The translations under genes were made by a program, and so were the position numbers. The notes under the pieces were generated by a model. That model had not been told where the DNA came from, did no database searches, and worked only from the letters and a program-made list of their open reading frames with translations. This document shows, one piece after another, positions 23,556 through 34,800 of a stretch of 64,000 nucleotides of DNA (position 1 is its first letter; every line of letters starts with the position of its first letter). The stretch comes from Zychaea mexicana (Eukaryota > Mucoromycota > Mucoromycetes > Mucorales > Lichtheimiaceae), in contig NW_026516754.1 in assembly GCF_025766255.1 (NCBI RefSeq), positions 1 through 64,000 of the forward strand. The letters run 5' to 3'.

Positions 23556-24305
23556 ATGAGCGGTGTCCGCACTAGCCTTCGTCGTTCTGAACGTGTGAAC
23601 AAAACCAATAATACTTCCCGTTCACCAAGCCCACATGCTAGCGGCATCACCCGACGGGACACAACAACATCGACAACAACACCGCGTACCGCCAAAAATA
23701 GCCGCCTCGCAACACGGGGCATATACGCGGTCTATAAGCAGCGCCAACAGCAGCAACACGCGCAGCAACAACAGCAACACACGCAGCAACAACAGCAAAT
23801 CCAGCAACAACAGGATGATGATTGGGCTGACCAGGCATTAGACCACTCAATGGTATCATCCTTGTCAATCGCCTCAGTCGCCTCAGCAGCAGCAGTACCA
23901 CGCCAGCAACCTTCGTTCTTGGCTCGTCTCGAAGAAATGGAGACCCGCATCACCACGAACGAAAGAAGAATGCACAACGCCGAGGAGCAATTAAAGCAAA
24001 TGGATGCTTTAATTGCTGAGAGTCAACAGCTCCGCTCGCAACTCGAAGAGGCTAACGCCCATATCGCCAAACTTGAGGATGCTATGCAACGTGCAACAAC
24101 AGCAGGAGCACCCACTGTAACACCTGTGGATCATCCTGTCGAAGGCATGGAAGTTGACCCAACTGGGGCACGCGAATCACGTTGGGCACTAACGGATGCA
24201 GAATACGAACGACGCAAACAAGAGCGAGTAGTAGTAACGAAGCGTCTTGAAGAACAACGAGCCCGTCGTCTTGAGCAACAGTTCAAGAAAATCGAACGCC
24301 AGCAG

Positions 24306-24356
<51 letters not shown>

Positions 24357-25061
24357 AAGTCGATTGCAAAAACGGCCAAGTCGTCGTACGCCAAAGTCGC
24401 TGCAAAACACGTTACCCCAAAGCAAAAGAAGGTGGTTCCCCCCTCCCCCAAACAAATCGAGCGCGCACAACGACTGTTTTAACCAGCATGTGACAAAACT
24501 GGCTACGTCGTCGTGTACCTACCTACACCACGACGGGTCACGCACCGCGAAGTCCGTCATTCGTTGAAACTGTTGCAGATCGACCAAGAACGCGTGATAG
24601 ACGTACACTTCCCAGCACATGAAGTGGTGGGTCTGTTGATCCATGTATCGTACGAATCTGAGCTCCGAGAAAAGTTGAAGCAGCAGAAAACGATACCCAA
24701 AGACGATTTCAATCCAACAGCAGCATCAACGATCGGCAACCCAGCAGTAATTGCTGAAAAGACGGAAACAGAACGTGCAGCACTCGCCAAGGAGCTATAC
24801 CAGAAGCGTATGCTAGCACTGTGCATCCGTATGCCGAAAAAGCACCTCGCTGTCGCAATCATGCGCCACTTTACGTTACTACCCGAAGATGACCACCACC
24901 ACGTTGATGTTGCATATTGGACACAATTCCAGCAGCAATGTCCCAAACCAGCATCTCGTCGTCGTCGTCAATCGATTTCGTCAGTTGATGAAGCTCGCAA
25001 TCTGTTGTCACCCAAGAGTGTCAACAATAACGATGAGGCGGACACTATGGATCAAGATTAA
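23556..25061 (+). pseudogene. LINE copy A ORF1 (gag-like), one nonsense codon
   Basis: RNA-binding ORF1 protein, about 501 aa from ATG 23556 (MSGVRTSLRRSERVN). It has a basic Ser/Arg-rich N-terminus, Gln-rich tracts, a coiled coil (MHNAEEQLKQMDALIAESQQ), a CAG/CAA polyglutamine run at about 24300-24357, a Lys-rich stretch, then a globular C-terminus (GYVVVYLPTPRRVTHREV) that resembles the RRM-like part of L1-type ORF1 proteins. TAA at 24480-24482 interrupts it. Copy B reads CAA at the same place, so the stop is a C-to-T change. The stop codon overlaps the ORF2 start as TAATG at 25059-25063. Confidence 0.85.
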
Positions 25062-28000
25062 TGATAAACCAGCTGTGCATTGGTTTATTGAACGCGTCTG
25101 GTGTCAACCGATCGCCTGACGAAATTGTTAATTTTTGCATCCAAAAAGACCTTGACATGGTCTTTCTTACCGAAACTTTCTTGATCCGCGGGCGGTTCAC
25201 TACTGACTGGCTTCAGTACCACACCTATGCAACAATACATGAACGAAGCAACAAGGGGTTTGGTGGCGTATCACTGTTAGTAAGGCTGGACCTCAACATG
25301 CATTTCCATCAACTCCCCCACCACAACGACAACACTCTCTCACTCCGACTCGGCATGTACACCATCCATGCCTTGTACTTACCACCAACACTTCCGCACA
25401 CCGCAGTCACTGAACGGCTGGACCGTCTCAGCATTGACAACAACACAATCATCCTTGGTGACTTTAATGCACGCATGAGCACCATAGGCGACACTCAAAA
25501 CAACGCGCGCACCAACAATGGTTTCTCGTCCTGGCTTTTGGACAACGGTCTCCACGTGTGGAACCAGTCTTTGGCATATGGGCAACCGACTTTCCGAAAC
25601 CACCAAGACACCAGCATCATCGACCTCTTCATATCTCGCGCACAGGCCGTCAACAATCCGCATATGGAGATATACGATAATGTTTCATTAAACACACCGC
25701 ACCATTTTTGTGTGTTTGAATTCGCCCCGCACACCGCCATCCCTCGCTTACCTGAACCTAATGCAGCACGTCAACACTGGAAACTCCAACGATTTGAGGA
25801 TCCGGATGTTGTTCGATTGTATGTCGAAGAATTTCGCCGGTTATCCGATCCACTATGAGACCGCCTCTCAAATCGACTTGCAAGTGAAGACACCGTCATC
25901 CCTGTCGCCGAGATAGAACAGGCTGGCACTAATCTACTCGCGTCGATATATGAAGCACTTGATGCTAGTGTCACACGAGGCAAGATGCGGCCAAAGCACT
26001 GGCGATGGTTTTGGACCGAAGAGTTACAAGAACGCGCAGACCATCGAGAGGATATGTACCGTCGGTGGCGCCGAGCACCGAACAACATCGTCGTGAAAGC
26101 CCAAAGGTGGACCGAGTTCCAAGCAGCCCACAAAGCCTTCAACTCCGTGTTGCGAAGCACTCGTCGCCGTCACTGGAAGCAATTCTGTACCCGGATCAGC
26201 GAAGCACCAGTTGCCGAGATGAATAGTGCTATCAAGCATATGCGTCGCAATCGGCAGACCAGCCACACGTTCTCGCATCCACATGGGCCTCAGCAGGCGG
26301 TTGAGGTCATGGTGTCGCATCTGTCGGGCGTGTTTGGTGGTGAGAGACAACCGCCCTCACAATGGTCGATCCGCTTTGGTCGTGAATCGGACCCTGATGA
26401 ACCATTTCATCCTGTCGATATCGAGACCGCCATCCGCAAGCTCGCCCCTCGCAAAGCACCCGGTGATGATCATATCACCGGTGCAATGCTGAAGCCGATC
26501 GCCGCTCCCTTGGCCGTGATTTTGTCTCAGCTGTTCACAGTATGTTGGCGTTGGTCATGGGTTTTCGTGTCGTGGCGTACTGCCCAAGTCGTTCCGATTT
26601 TCAAGAAAGGCGATCCAACTGAGGCCAGTAACTATCGACCGATTAGCTTGACCAGCACCTTTCGTAAGCTACTCGAACGCTGTTTATTGCCTCGTTTGCT
26701 TGAACATATGCCAATGCTGGACATTGCGCAAGGTGGTTTCCGACAAAATCGTGGTGCGTTGGATCAGGCGTTTTCCTTAAATATGCTGGTGCGCCATTTC
26801 AAGAAGCAATACGACTTTCATCCCGCCATCGCCTTCCTCGACATCAAATCCGCATATGATTCTGTAGATAGAGACGTCATATGGTCAACGTTGCAGGGAA
26901 ACCTGCCGAGCGCTCTGTTCCATCTCGTCCGACATCTATTCAATGAGGTACGGCTGGCCGTCATCCTCCAGAATCATCAATCACGACACATCAATCCTCG
27001 CCGCGGTGTACTACAAGGATCTATTCTTAGTCCTCTTCTGTATGCCGTGTTCATTGACAGCTTGCCAAAGCAGCTCCGTATCGCCCACCCTGTCATCACT
27101 CACCCGTTGATTTTGCGTGCACCACCAATGGCAAATTTGACAGAGGCATTTGCTCAAGAAATACGATACACACCACCGAACCATGGCCGTCCAGGAGCAA
27201 ATCGACCAGATACTGAGCTCATCGTTGTGTCCTCGCTATTGTATGCTGACGATGTTGCTATTATTGCTGCACCTGACGATATGGTTCGCTTTCATTGAGT
27301 TGCTGAGCAACATTCACAAGATCTGGGGTATCGATGGCATCCTGCCAAATGCGCGGTAATCGGCCCACCACCACCACGAACAACATACGACGACATTGCT
27401 GACGAGCTTGCTGTGCTAGAACACCGAGAACCACCAGCCTTAGCATACAAGCTCTACAACACCCCTATTCCATTTGTCGCCAACTTTAAATATCTAGGCG
27501 TACCTTTCAACCAGGAGGGCCTGGATAGAACATTCCTGGTGTCACAAAGGACGCAACTAGCCACAGGTGCTATAGCTACCCTGCAAAGTCTCGGTGTTCA
27601 CCAATATGCGCTTGGTATCTGGGCAGCTCTACGCTTGTACCGCACTTTTGCAAGACCAGTGCTCGAATATGGCCTGGCCATAGCCGGTGTCAACACTGCG
27701 GAAATCGAGAAAATCGAGACAGCACAAAAAAGCTGTATCAAGATGGCGCTTAACCACAAAGCAACGCGACAAATGCCAACAATCGTGCCTATGGTGTTGG
27801 CTGACCTGCCGTCGATGCGTATTCATATTCGTACGTTGCAGCTTAAGTTTGCAGCCCGTCTCCAAGAACTGCCAACCACAGCAATGTTACGGTGTGTTGA
27901 GCTGACACATTTGCGACACACACACCCTGACAAGCAATGGTTATCGCTGACATCGTGGAACCCGCTGTACCAATTGTACAAAAGGTTGAAAAACGAAAGA

Positions 28001-28540
28001 AACGAGGAAAACCCAGTAGGCCGCGCAATCCGAGAAAAAAGAGACGAGGAATTGGTTGTCCGCCGGGAAACCAAGAAAACGGTCCGGGTGCTCCGGTCAT
28101 CTCGGATAGTAGATCCGATTCTCTATTTGCCAGCACATAGCCAAGATCGACATCGACTGGTAAAGTGGCGCATGTTCTGGCTGCCTCCCTTTCCTGAGCC
28201 ATCCTGTAGGTGTGGAGAGACACAGGTTAAGCGCGACCATTTTACTTCCTGTCCGTTTATCCAAGAGCAACTCACTGCGCTCAAAGATGCTTTTGGTCCG
28301 ATCCCTGCTCTTCCTCTGGATCAGCATATCGTGGACCACATCATGAATTCACTACCACGTTCCGAAGCTGGCCTTCATATAGACAAATGGCGATCAGCTT
28401 GGCCCGCGCTAATCTATTTTCTACGTGAAGTTGACTGTCTTTGTCACCCTGATGGCGACTTTGCATTAGAACCGCCACTAGAAGAAGCCCTCAGCTTGCC
28501 ATCACGGCCTGAGGCAGCAACAACAACACAACAACAATAG
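25061..28540 (+). pseudogene. LINE copy A ORF2: endonuclease/reverse transcriptase, two nonsense codons
   Basis: About 1159 codons in one frame. The N-terminal APE endonuclease has FLTETFLIRG, ILGDFNARM and the late TPHHFCVFEF. The reverse transcriptase has FKKGDPTEASNYRPISLT, QGGFRQNRGALDQAF, AFLDIKSAYDSVDR, GVLQGSILSPLLY and the catalytic LLYADDVAII. The C-terminus has a knuckle, CRCGETQVKRDHFTSCP. TGA at 25856-25858 and at 27296-27298 interrupt it, with clear continuation in the same frame after each (DRLSNRLASED and VAEQHSQDLGYRW). Both fit CGA to TGA. ORF2 starts on the A of the ORF1 stop codon. Confidence 0.87.
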
Positions 28541-28948
28541 TGTAGCACATCTTGCCGCTCACCCACACACTTTTTTCACCACGATATACACACACATCCT
28601 CTATTTTCTTTCTATCCCGTCTTTATTGTATCTTATAATACCCTTAGCTAGATAGAAACCCCTCCTGTATTTTCAACATCACCGCTCTCTCATATTCTTA
28701 TATCTTATCTCCTACGTTCCTGCACAGACCATATACTCTATATGTATATCCTCTCCTATTCCACGCTCTCTTTTTACTCATTCAGGCCAAGCTTTTTCCC
28801 CACGTTGGGTTTTTTCAGCTTGTGTCACCAACTCTATTTTTCTTTATATTTAATCTGTCAAAATCATTCATGCACCGCAAGGGAGCGATCAAAATGCCCA
28901 ATGGCGAGGATCACTTAGTCTCCACATAATAAAACATATACTTTTTCA
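28541..28948 (+). other. LINE copy A 3' UTR
   Basis: Pyrimidine-rich, ends ATACTTTTTCAC without a poly(A) tail, and joins copy B directly. Confidence 0.55.
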
Positions 28949-29212
28949 CCTGAGCTAAGATCGGGGAGACATCTGTCGAGCATCGCGTGCGGCGAAAAGC
29001 ACCTCTTTTTATACTTTTTTCAACCCACTCCCCCAAAGGTCGTGTGTTCGAATCCCGCCCCAACACTTACCTTTTCTGCCCGCCCAACCACACTGTTATA
29101 CAAAATTAATCAACCCGAAATTACCAACGTGCTTGCACAAAGCAAATTAAACACAACACACACCGCCATCACCAACACGCGTACCTTAACCCGCATTCCC
29201 GTTATCGCACCA

Positions 29213-30693
29213 ATGAGCGGCATCCGCACTAGCCTTCGTCGTTCTGAATGTGTGAACAAAACCACTAATACTTCCCGTTCACCAAGCCCACATGCTAGCG
29301 GCATCACCCGATGGGACACAACAACATCGACAACAACACCGTGTACCGCCAAAAATAGCCGCCTCGCAACACGGGGCATATACGCGGTCTATAAGCAGCG
29401 CCAACAGCAGCAACACGAGCAGTAACAACAGCAAATCCAGCAACAACAGGATGATGATTGGGCTGACCAGGCATCAGACCACTCAATGGTATCATCCTTG
29501 TCAATCGCCTCAGTCGCCTCAGCAGCAGCAGTCCTACGCCAGCAACCTTCGTTCTTGGCTCATCTCGAAGAAATGGAGACCTGCATCACCACGAACGAAA
29601 GAAGAATGCACAACGCCGAGGAGCAATTAAAGCAAATGGATGCTTTAATTGCTGAGAGTCAACAGCTCCGCTCGCAACTCGAAGAGGCTAACGCCCATAT
29701 CGCCAAACTTGAGGATGCTATGCAACGTGCAACAACAGCAGGAGCACCCACTGTAACACCTGTGGATCATCCTGTCGAAGGCATGGAAGTTGACCAAACT
29801 GGGGCACGCGAATCACGTTGGGCACTAACGGATGCAGAATACGAACGACGCAAACAAGAGCGAGTAGTAGTAACGAAGCGTCTTGAAGAACAACGAGCCC
29901 GTCGTCTTGAGCAACAGTTCAAGAAAATCGAACGCCAGCAGCAGCAGCAACAGCAACAGCAACGGCAACAGCAACAGCAACAGCAGAAGTCGATTGCAAA
30001 AACGGCCAAGTCGTCGTACGCCAAAGTTGCTGCAAAACACGTTGCCCAAAAGCAAAAGAAGGTGGTTCCCCCCTCCCCCAAACAAATCGAGCGCGCACAA
30101 CGACTGTTTCAACCAGCATGTGACAAAACTGGCTACGTCGTCGTGTACCTACCCACACCACGACGGGTCACGCACCGCGAAGTCCGTCATTCGTTGAAAC
30201 TATTGCAGATCGACCAAGAACGCGTGATAGACGTACACTTCCCAGCACATGAAGTGGTGGGTCTGTTGATCCATGTGTTGTACGAATCCGAGCTCCGAGA
30301 AAAGTTGAAGCAGCAGAAAACGATACCCAAAGACGATTTCAATCCAACAGCAGCATCAACGATCGGCAACCCAGCAGTAATTGCTGAAAAGACGGAAACA
30401 GAACGTGCAGCACTCGCCAAGGAGCTATACCAGAAGCGTATGCTAGCACTGTGCGTCCGTATGCCGAAAAAGCACCTCGCTGTCGCAATCATGCGCCACT
30501 TTACGTCACTACCCGAAGATGACCACCACTACATTGATGTTGCATATTGGACACAATTCCAGCAGCAATGTCCCAAACCAGCATCTCGTCGTCGTCATCA
30601 ATCGATTTCGTCAGTTGATGAAGCTCGCAATCTGTTGTCACCCAAGAGTGTCAACAATAACGATGAGGCGGACACTATGGATTAAGATTAATG
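29213..30693 (+). pseudogene. LINE copy B ORF1 with two nonsense codons
   Basis: Same protein as in copy A, with a shorter polyglutamine run at about 29936-29987. TAA at 29423-29425 and at 30683-30685 are CAA in copy A. The position that is a stop in copy A (24480) is CAA here (FQPACDKTGY), so each copy carries private lesions. Confidence 0.85.
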
Positions 30694-31314
30694 ATAAACC
30701 AGCTGCGTATTGGTTTATTGAACGCGTCTAGTATCAACCGATCGCCTGAAGAAATTGTTAATTTTTGCATCTAAAAAGACCTTAACAGGAATTAATCCTT
30801 ATAATATATATAAAATAGGTTTCATTGATAAAACAAATATAATAGTTTAAGAATGATTTATATATCTATATACATTTATTTTAAATCTGTTAAAGTTTTT
30901 ATCTTTTTATATTTTTTTTAAAAAGTTTTTAACTCATATATGATTTTTTAATCCTTAAAAACATGTTTAATCCTTAAAATAATAACCTTTTCTTATGATT
31001 AATCCAAAACGTATAGTAGTAGAATGGTAATGAGCATATCCCTCCTTTAGGTAAGGAATACTTGGATGCAGCCTAACTTGACATTATCATCCTTGACTAA
31101 AATTAAATTACTGTTTATAGTATATTTAATTGTTAGGGATTGATACTCAATGTGGTCTTTCTTACTGAAACTTTCTTGATCCGTGGGTGGTTCACTACTG
31201 ACTAGCTTCAGTACCACACCTATGCAACAATATATGAACGAAGCAACACAGGATTTGGTGGCGTATCACTATTAGTAAGGCTGGACCTCAACATGCATTT
31301 CCATCAGCTCCCCT
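30693..31314 (+). pseudogene. LINE copy B ORF2 fragment
   Basis: Starts with the same TAATG overlap. A TAA at 30772-30774 replaces the CAA of copy A (FCIQKD). The endonuclease region resumes after the insertion (VFLTETFLI) and ends early. Non-functional. Confidence 0.8.
30783..31151. repeat. tRNA-like (SINE-like) insertion in LINE copy B
   Basis: Foreign block between the LINE sequences AAAAAGACCTTAACA and TGGTCTTTC, which are contiguous in copy A. Its last ~140 bp (from about 31020) match 60410-60545: AATGGTAATGAGCA, then TCCCTCCTTTAGG, AAGGAA, ACTTGGA and GCAGCCTAACTTGAC. The A- and B-box-like blocks suggest a tRNA ancestor. The first 230 bp are AT-rich and unlike the other copy. Confidence 0.65.
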
Positions 31315-31339
31315 ATGAGTATTAAATCATAATAATAAA

Positions 31340-31490
31340 CTAGCGGTCCCTGCCTCGCTTCGCTCGGCTGAATGAGCCCCTCCGCTTCGCTCCGTGTCAT
31401 TCAACGGGAACGCGTCGCAAGGGGGTTCCCCCCTTGACCCCCAGGTTGGGGGGCAAGCCCCCCAAACCCCCCTCTCGTTGCTTATTCGTG
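31340..31490 (-). repeat. Helitron-2 3' terminal region with hairpins
   Basis: GC-rich block in AT-rich surroundings. In element orientation: GGGGGGCTTGCCCCCC stem, CCTGGGGGTC, AAGGGGGGAACCCCC, a GAATGACACGGAGCGAAGC arm, then CTCATTCAGCCGAGCGAAGC leading to the terminal hairpin and CTAG. A diverged version occurs at 40262-40380. Confidence 0.8.
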
Positions 31491-31810
31491 GCTGAATCAG
31501 TGATCTTGAAGTATTCAAGCCTAAACAACTTCGCTTTGCATATTACTAAACCCTAACTGCTAAAGCACCCGAAACCCTACATTACTCTAATGTGTTATGT
31601 GTTATCAGTTGTAAGTATAAGTACATAATATATGTTCGGTATGAGTGTAAAAGAAGAGAAATCTAAGTATTGAAATGGGATTAAAAAAAATAAAGTAGAG
31701 TAGAGTGAAGTCAATGGAAAAATGGAAAAGAGAACTATATGAAGCAACGGAAAGAGGGACAGTATATAAATGGTAATGGAGAGAGAAAAGCATAAATGCT
31801 CGTATATGAG
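31491..31810. other. Helitron-2 3' untranslated spacer
   Basis: AT-rich interval between the transposase stop codon and the GC-rich terminal block. No gene is seen. Confidence 0.5.
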
Positions 31811-34800
31811 TTATAGAAGAACTTCATTATATACGACATTTCTTGTGTTGAGCCCAGGTTGATCAGGTGAAGTAGAGTTTTCTGGATCGACCATAATGTG
31901 GATGGCAGATGGTCTACGGACCCGAGACATTGCTACGTATAGGAGGCCATGTGTAAATGGCGGCTCTGGTAGGTAGAGACCAACGCTGTCAAAAGTTTGA
32001 CCTTGGGCTTTGTTGATTGTCATTGAGAATGCCAATCGAACAGGGAACTGCGTTCTTTTGAATTGTATTGGGCAACGGGCTTGCGACGGTGTGAGGGTGA
32101 TGCGTGGAATTAGAACAATTGTGCCAGTTTGTGGTCCAGTGGCAATCTCGGCTTCAAGGACATATCGGCGGACAGAGCGAACAATCAATCGAGTACCATT
32201 GCAGAGACCATTTCCAGTATGCAAGTTTCGTAGCAACATCACTGGGCAGCCAACTTTAAGCTTGAGGCAATGTGGTGGAAGGTCGGATGGATCAAGGGAA
32301 TTAAGGAGTTCAGGAGGGTAAGCAATTTGGTCCTCTGGATCGTCGACCGAGTCAGCACTTTTTAACTCCTCAAGGTATTCGCCTGGAAACTGATCGAGAA
32401 CCCGCTCGTTCAGAACAGCAACATCCTTGTTTTTAGGTGTCAAAATTGCACGACTGGTTAGAAAATCACGGTCCACATTTGGTGAGTTCAGATCACCGAA
32501 CACAACGTCAATGAGCTCGTTAGTGTTGTAACGCGGCATCAGCATTTGGCGAGGAATTAAGACTCTATCTTCTGTATTTGGAACTAATGGCTCAGCACCA
32601 TCACCAATTCGAAGTAGGTATTCGGCAAATTCGCGTAGCTCTGTAGCATCAGCTGTATGAGCAGCTTGCTGAACACGCATATTATTGCGTAAGTGGTGGA
32701 CTGTAACATGGCGCCAAATCGCAGTAGCTCTGTTCAAGCATTGCTCGACAATTTGCGGGCGCTCAGCATTCGGAATTACAGGAAGGACCTATTCATAACA
32801 TAAGACAATATTAAACCGTATGCCGATGTGCTCCCATTGTTAACTCTGACTACCCCAAACCTTAGTGCTAAATTAAGGTCATACCTGACGAAAATCACCG
32901 CCAAACACAACAACTTTACCGCCAAAAGGGACATCAGCAAGGGCAGGATCCTCAGTGCGCATGGTATCTTGTATGCTCCGGTTCACAGTTTCGATGAGGT
33001 CGCGGCTTATCATGGACGCTTCATCCCAAATAATGATACGCGCCATTTTAATTAATCTTGCTGTGTCAGATCGAGGTGTAAAACTGCACATAGACGTTCG
33101 ATTCACCTCCAATGGAATCTTGAAGGTTGAGTGAGCCGTACGTCCTCCATCCAACAAAAGAGCTGCCGTACCACTTGTGGCCACTGCAAGGGCGATACCA
33201 TCAGCGCGCCGGACATTTTCAAGTATAGCATTGAAAAGATATGTCTTTCCAGTTCCTCCAGGGCCGTCAACAAAGTGCAGTTTGGGCTCGTTTTGGGGAG
33301 CATCGAGAGAGCGAATCACAGCATCAAAAACTGTTTGCTGATCCTCATTGAATTGCAGCTGACGCTGAGGCTGTAAAGCCAGACGTGCTGTCAATCGACG
33401 GTGCTCGCGGATGAGCAAAGGCTCTCCAGCACCGACGTCATCATCCTCATCATCAGGCTCTGGAACAACGAATCCATCAAAATCTCGCAGTGATCTCGAT
33501 AACTGAACCATGACGGATTCGATTTGCAGTAAAGCGCGGTTATATATGACATCTGTGAATTGCAAACTTTGATCGTTCATGTCCTGACGTGCAGTGTGAA
33601 GATAGTCTTCCGCCATACTATCACGATGATCTAACCACAAAGCATAAGGATCTTCAGGATGGCAAAACACCAAAAGGATAGCAAAAAGCCGCCGTAATGC
33701 ATGTGGTTGCTGGTAAGTGACTGCTTGGCCCATACAATCACTCCATTCTTGCTGGCCGGTTAGAAGACCAAGGCGTCGAGCAGTGGCCTGGAAAGTAGGC
33801 AGGATCTCCTGTTCTGGAGTACCTTTGTTGATTGTGCGCATGTCAACAAACGATGTCGCACCAGGGACATGATAAAGTAAAAGTCGAAGATGGTACTTTT
33901 CTACTTCGCGAGGAGAGACAGCGTAGATACGACCAATGGTGCCATTGAAACCACGTTCACGAATTTTCCATCGACGTTGAGCAGAAACAAAGACATGTCG
34001 TTCTGGAAAATCAGGGTATAAAATCGTGCGGGCATGCTCATACTCTTGGTTGTATTGAAACCATGCTGTAAGCGTGGTTTCGTGTGCCCGTCCAACGACT
34101 TCGGCAGGAGTTTCATCGTCTCCGAAATTCACTGTCTGCTCGTTTTCCAAATGAACCGCCAATCGCTGGTGTGCAGGATATTCATGGTGTAAGGAAAACG
34201 AAAACAGTCGCCAACATCCTTCTGAAGCAGAAACGTAGCGTGCGTCAAGAAAGGTTCGGATTTCATCGACCGGTTGTTCGTCATTCCCATTTGCATTTGC
34301 AGGATCGTTGTTGACTTGTTGTTGTACAACTGCGGCAGATGCACGATCATGACCTTTATAGACATACTTGTAGACGTATTTGATCGAATGAATAGACGTG
34401 CAAATTTCCACATTGATATGCGCATCATATTTGGCGCACAGGTAGATGTTGTGAGGGACCACCCAGCGATTGTCGAGTCTGATATTTCCTGGTTTCGTAA
34501 CATAGTCTCCATTGTTACGTCGGCGGTACACAGGATAGCCATCGTCATTCATTGCCGTGTCCTCGTGAAACTCTTTAGGATATCGCTTTGTACATCTACC
34601 GTCTTCCATGCACGGGGATCGAGCATTTAACATGCCACATGGACCGTGCATCATATGCCGCTCAACAGTCGCACGTGCAGTTGGATAGCGCTCAGCATCG
34701 GGGAGTTCAGCCGAAACGATATCGTCACAGTGAGCAGTTGTGCGTGGCGTGTCTTCGTCCGAAAGGATAAGCAATATGTGCGCATGTGGGAGGCCACGTT

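Larger units (their letters stand above)
23306..28948 (+). mobile_element. Non-LTR retrotransposon copy A
   Basis: Two-ORF LINE: a coiled-coil ORF1p, then an APE endonuclease and reverse transcriptase, then a C-terminal zinc knuckle. The 5' end lies close to the tRNA-Tyr gene and the 3' UTR runs to about 28948, where copy B starts head-to-tail. No LTRs. No RNase H domain recognised. Three point nonsense mutations (24480, 25856, 27296) break otherwise open frames. The exact 5' boundary is uncertain because copy B also carries a few bases of the tRNA gene. Confidence 0.87.
28949..31314 (+). mobile_element. Non-LTR retrotransposon copy B, truncated and interrupted
   Basis: Over 90% identical by eye to copy A, from CTGAGCTAAGATCGG (the 5' end of the tRNA-Tyr, antisense) through ORF1 and the first ~85 codons of ORF2. 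An insertion at about 30783-31151 splits it. The retrotransposon sequence resumes with TGGTCTTTCTTACTGAAAC and stops at about 31314, just before the Helitron-2 3' end. Confidence 0.85.

Noticed and set aside
24131..24470. Long poly-Cys and poly-Leu minus-strand frames
   Set aside because: Complement of the CAG/CAA polyglutamine run of LINE ORF1.
31347..31480. GC-rich inverted repeats as a transcription terminator
   Set aside because: Position, CTAG end and the CGAGCGAAGCGAG hairpin fit a Helitron 3' end, and a related block occurs at 40262.
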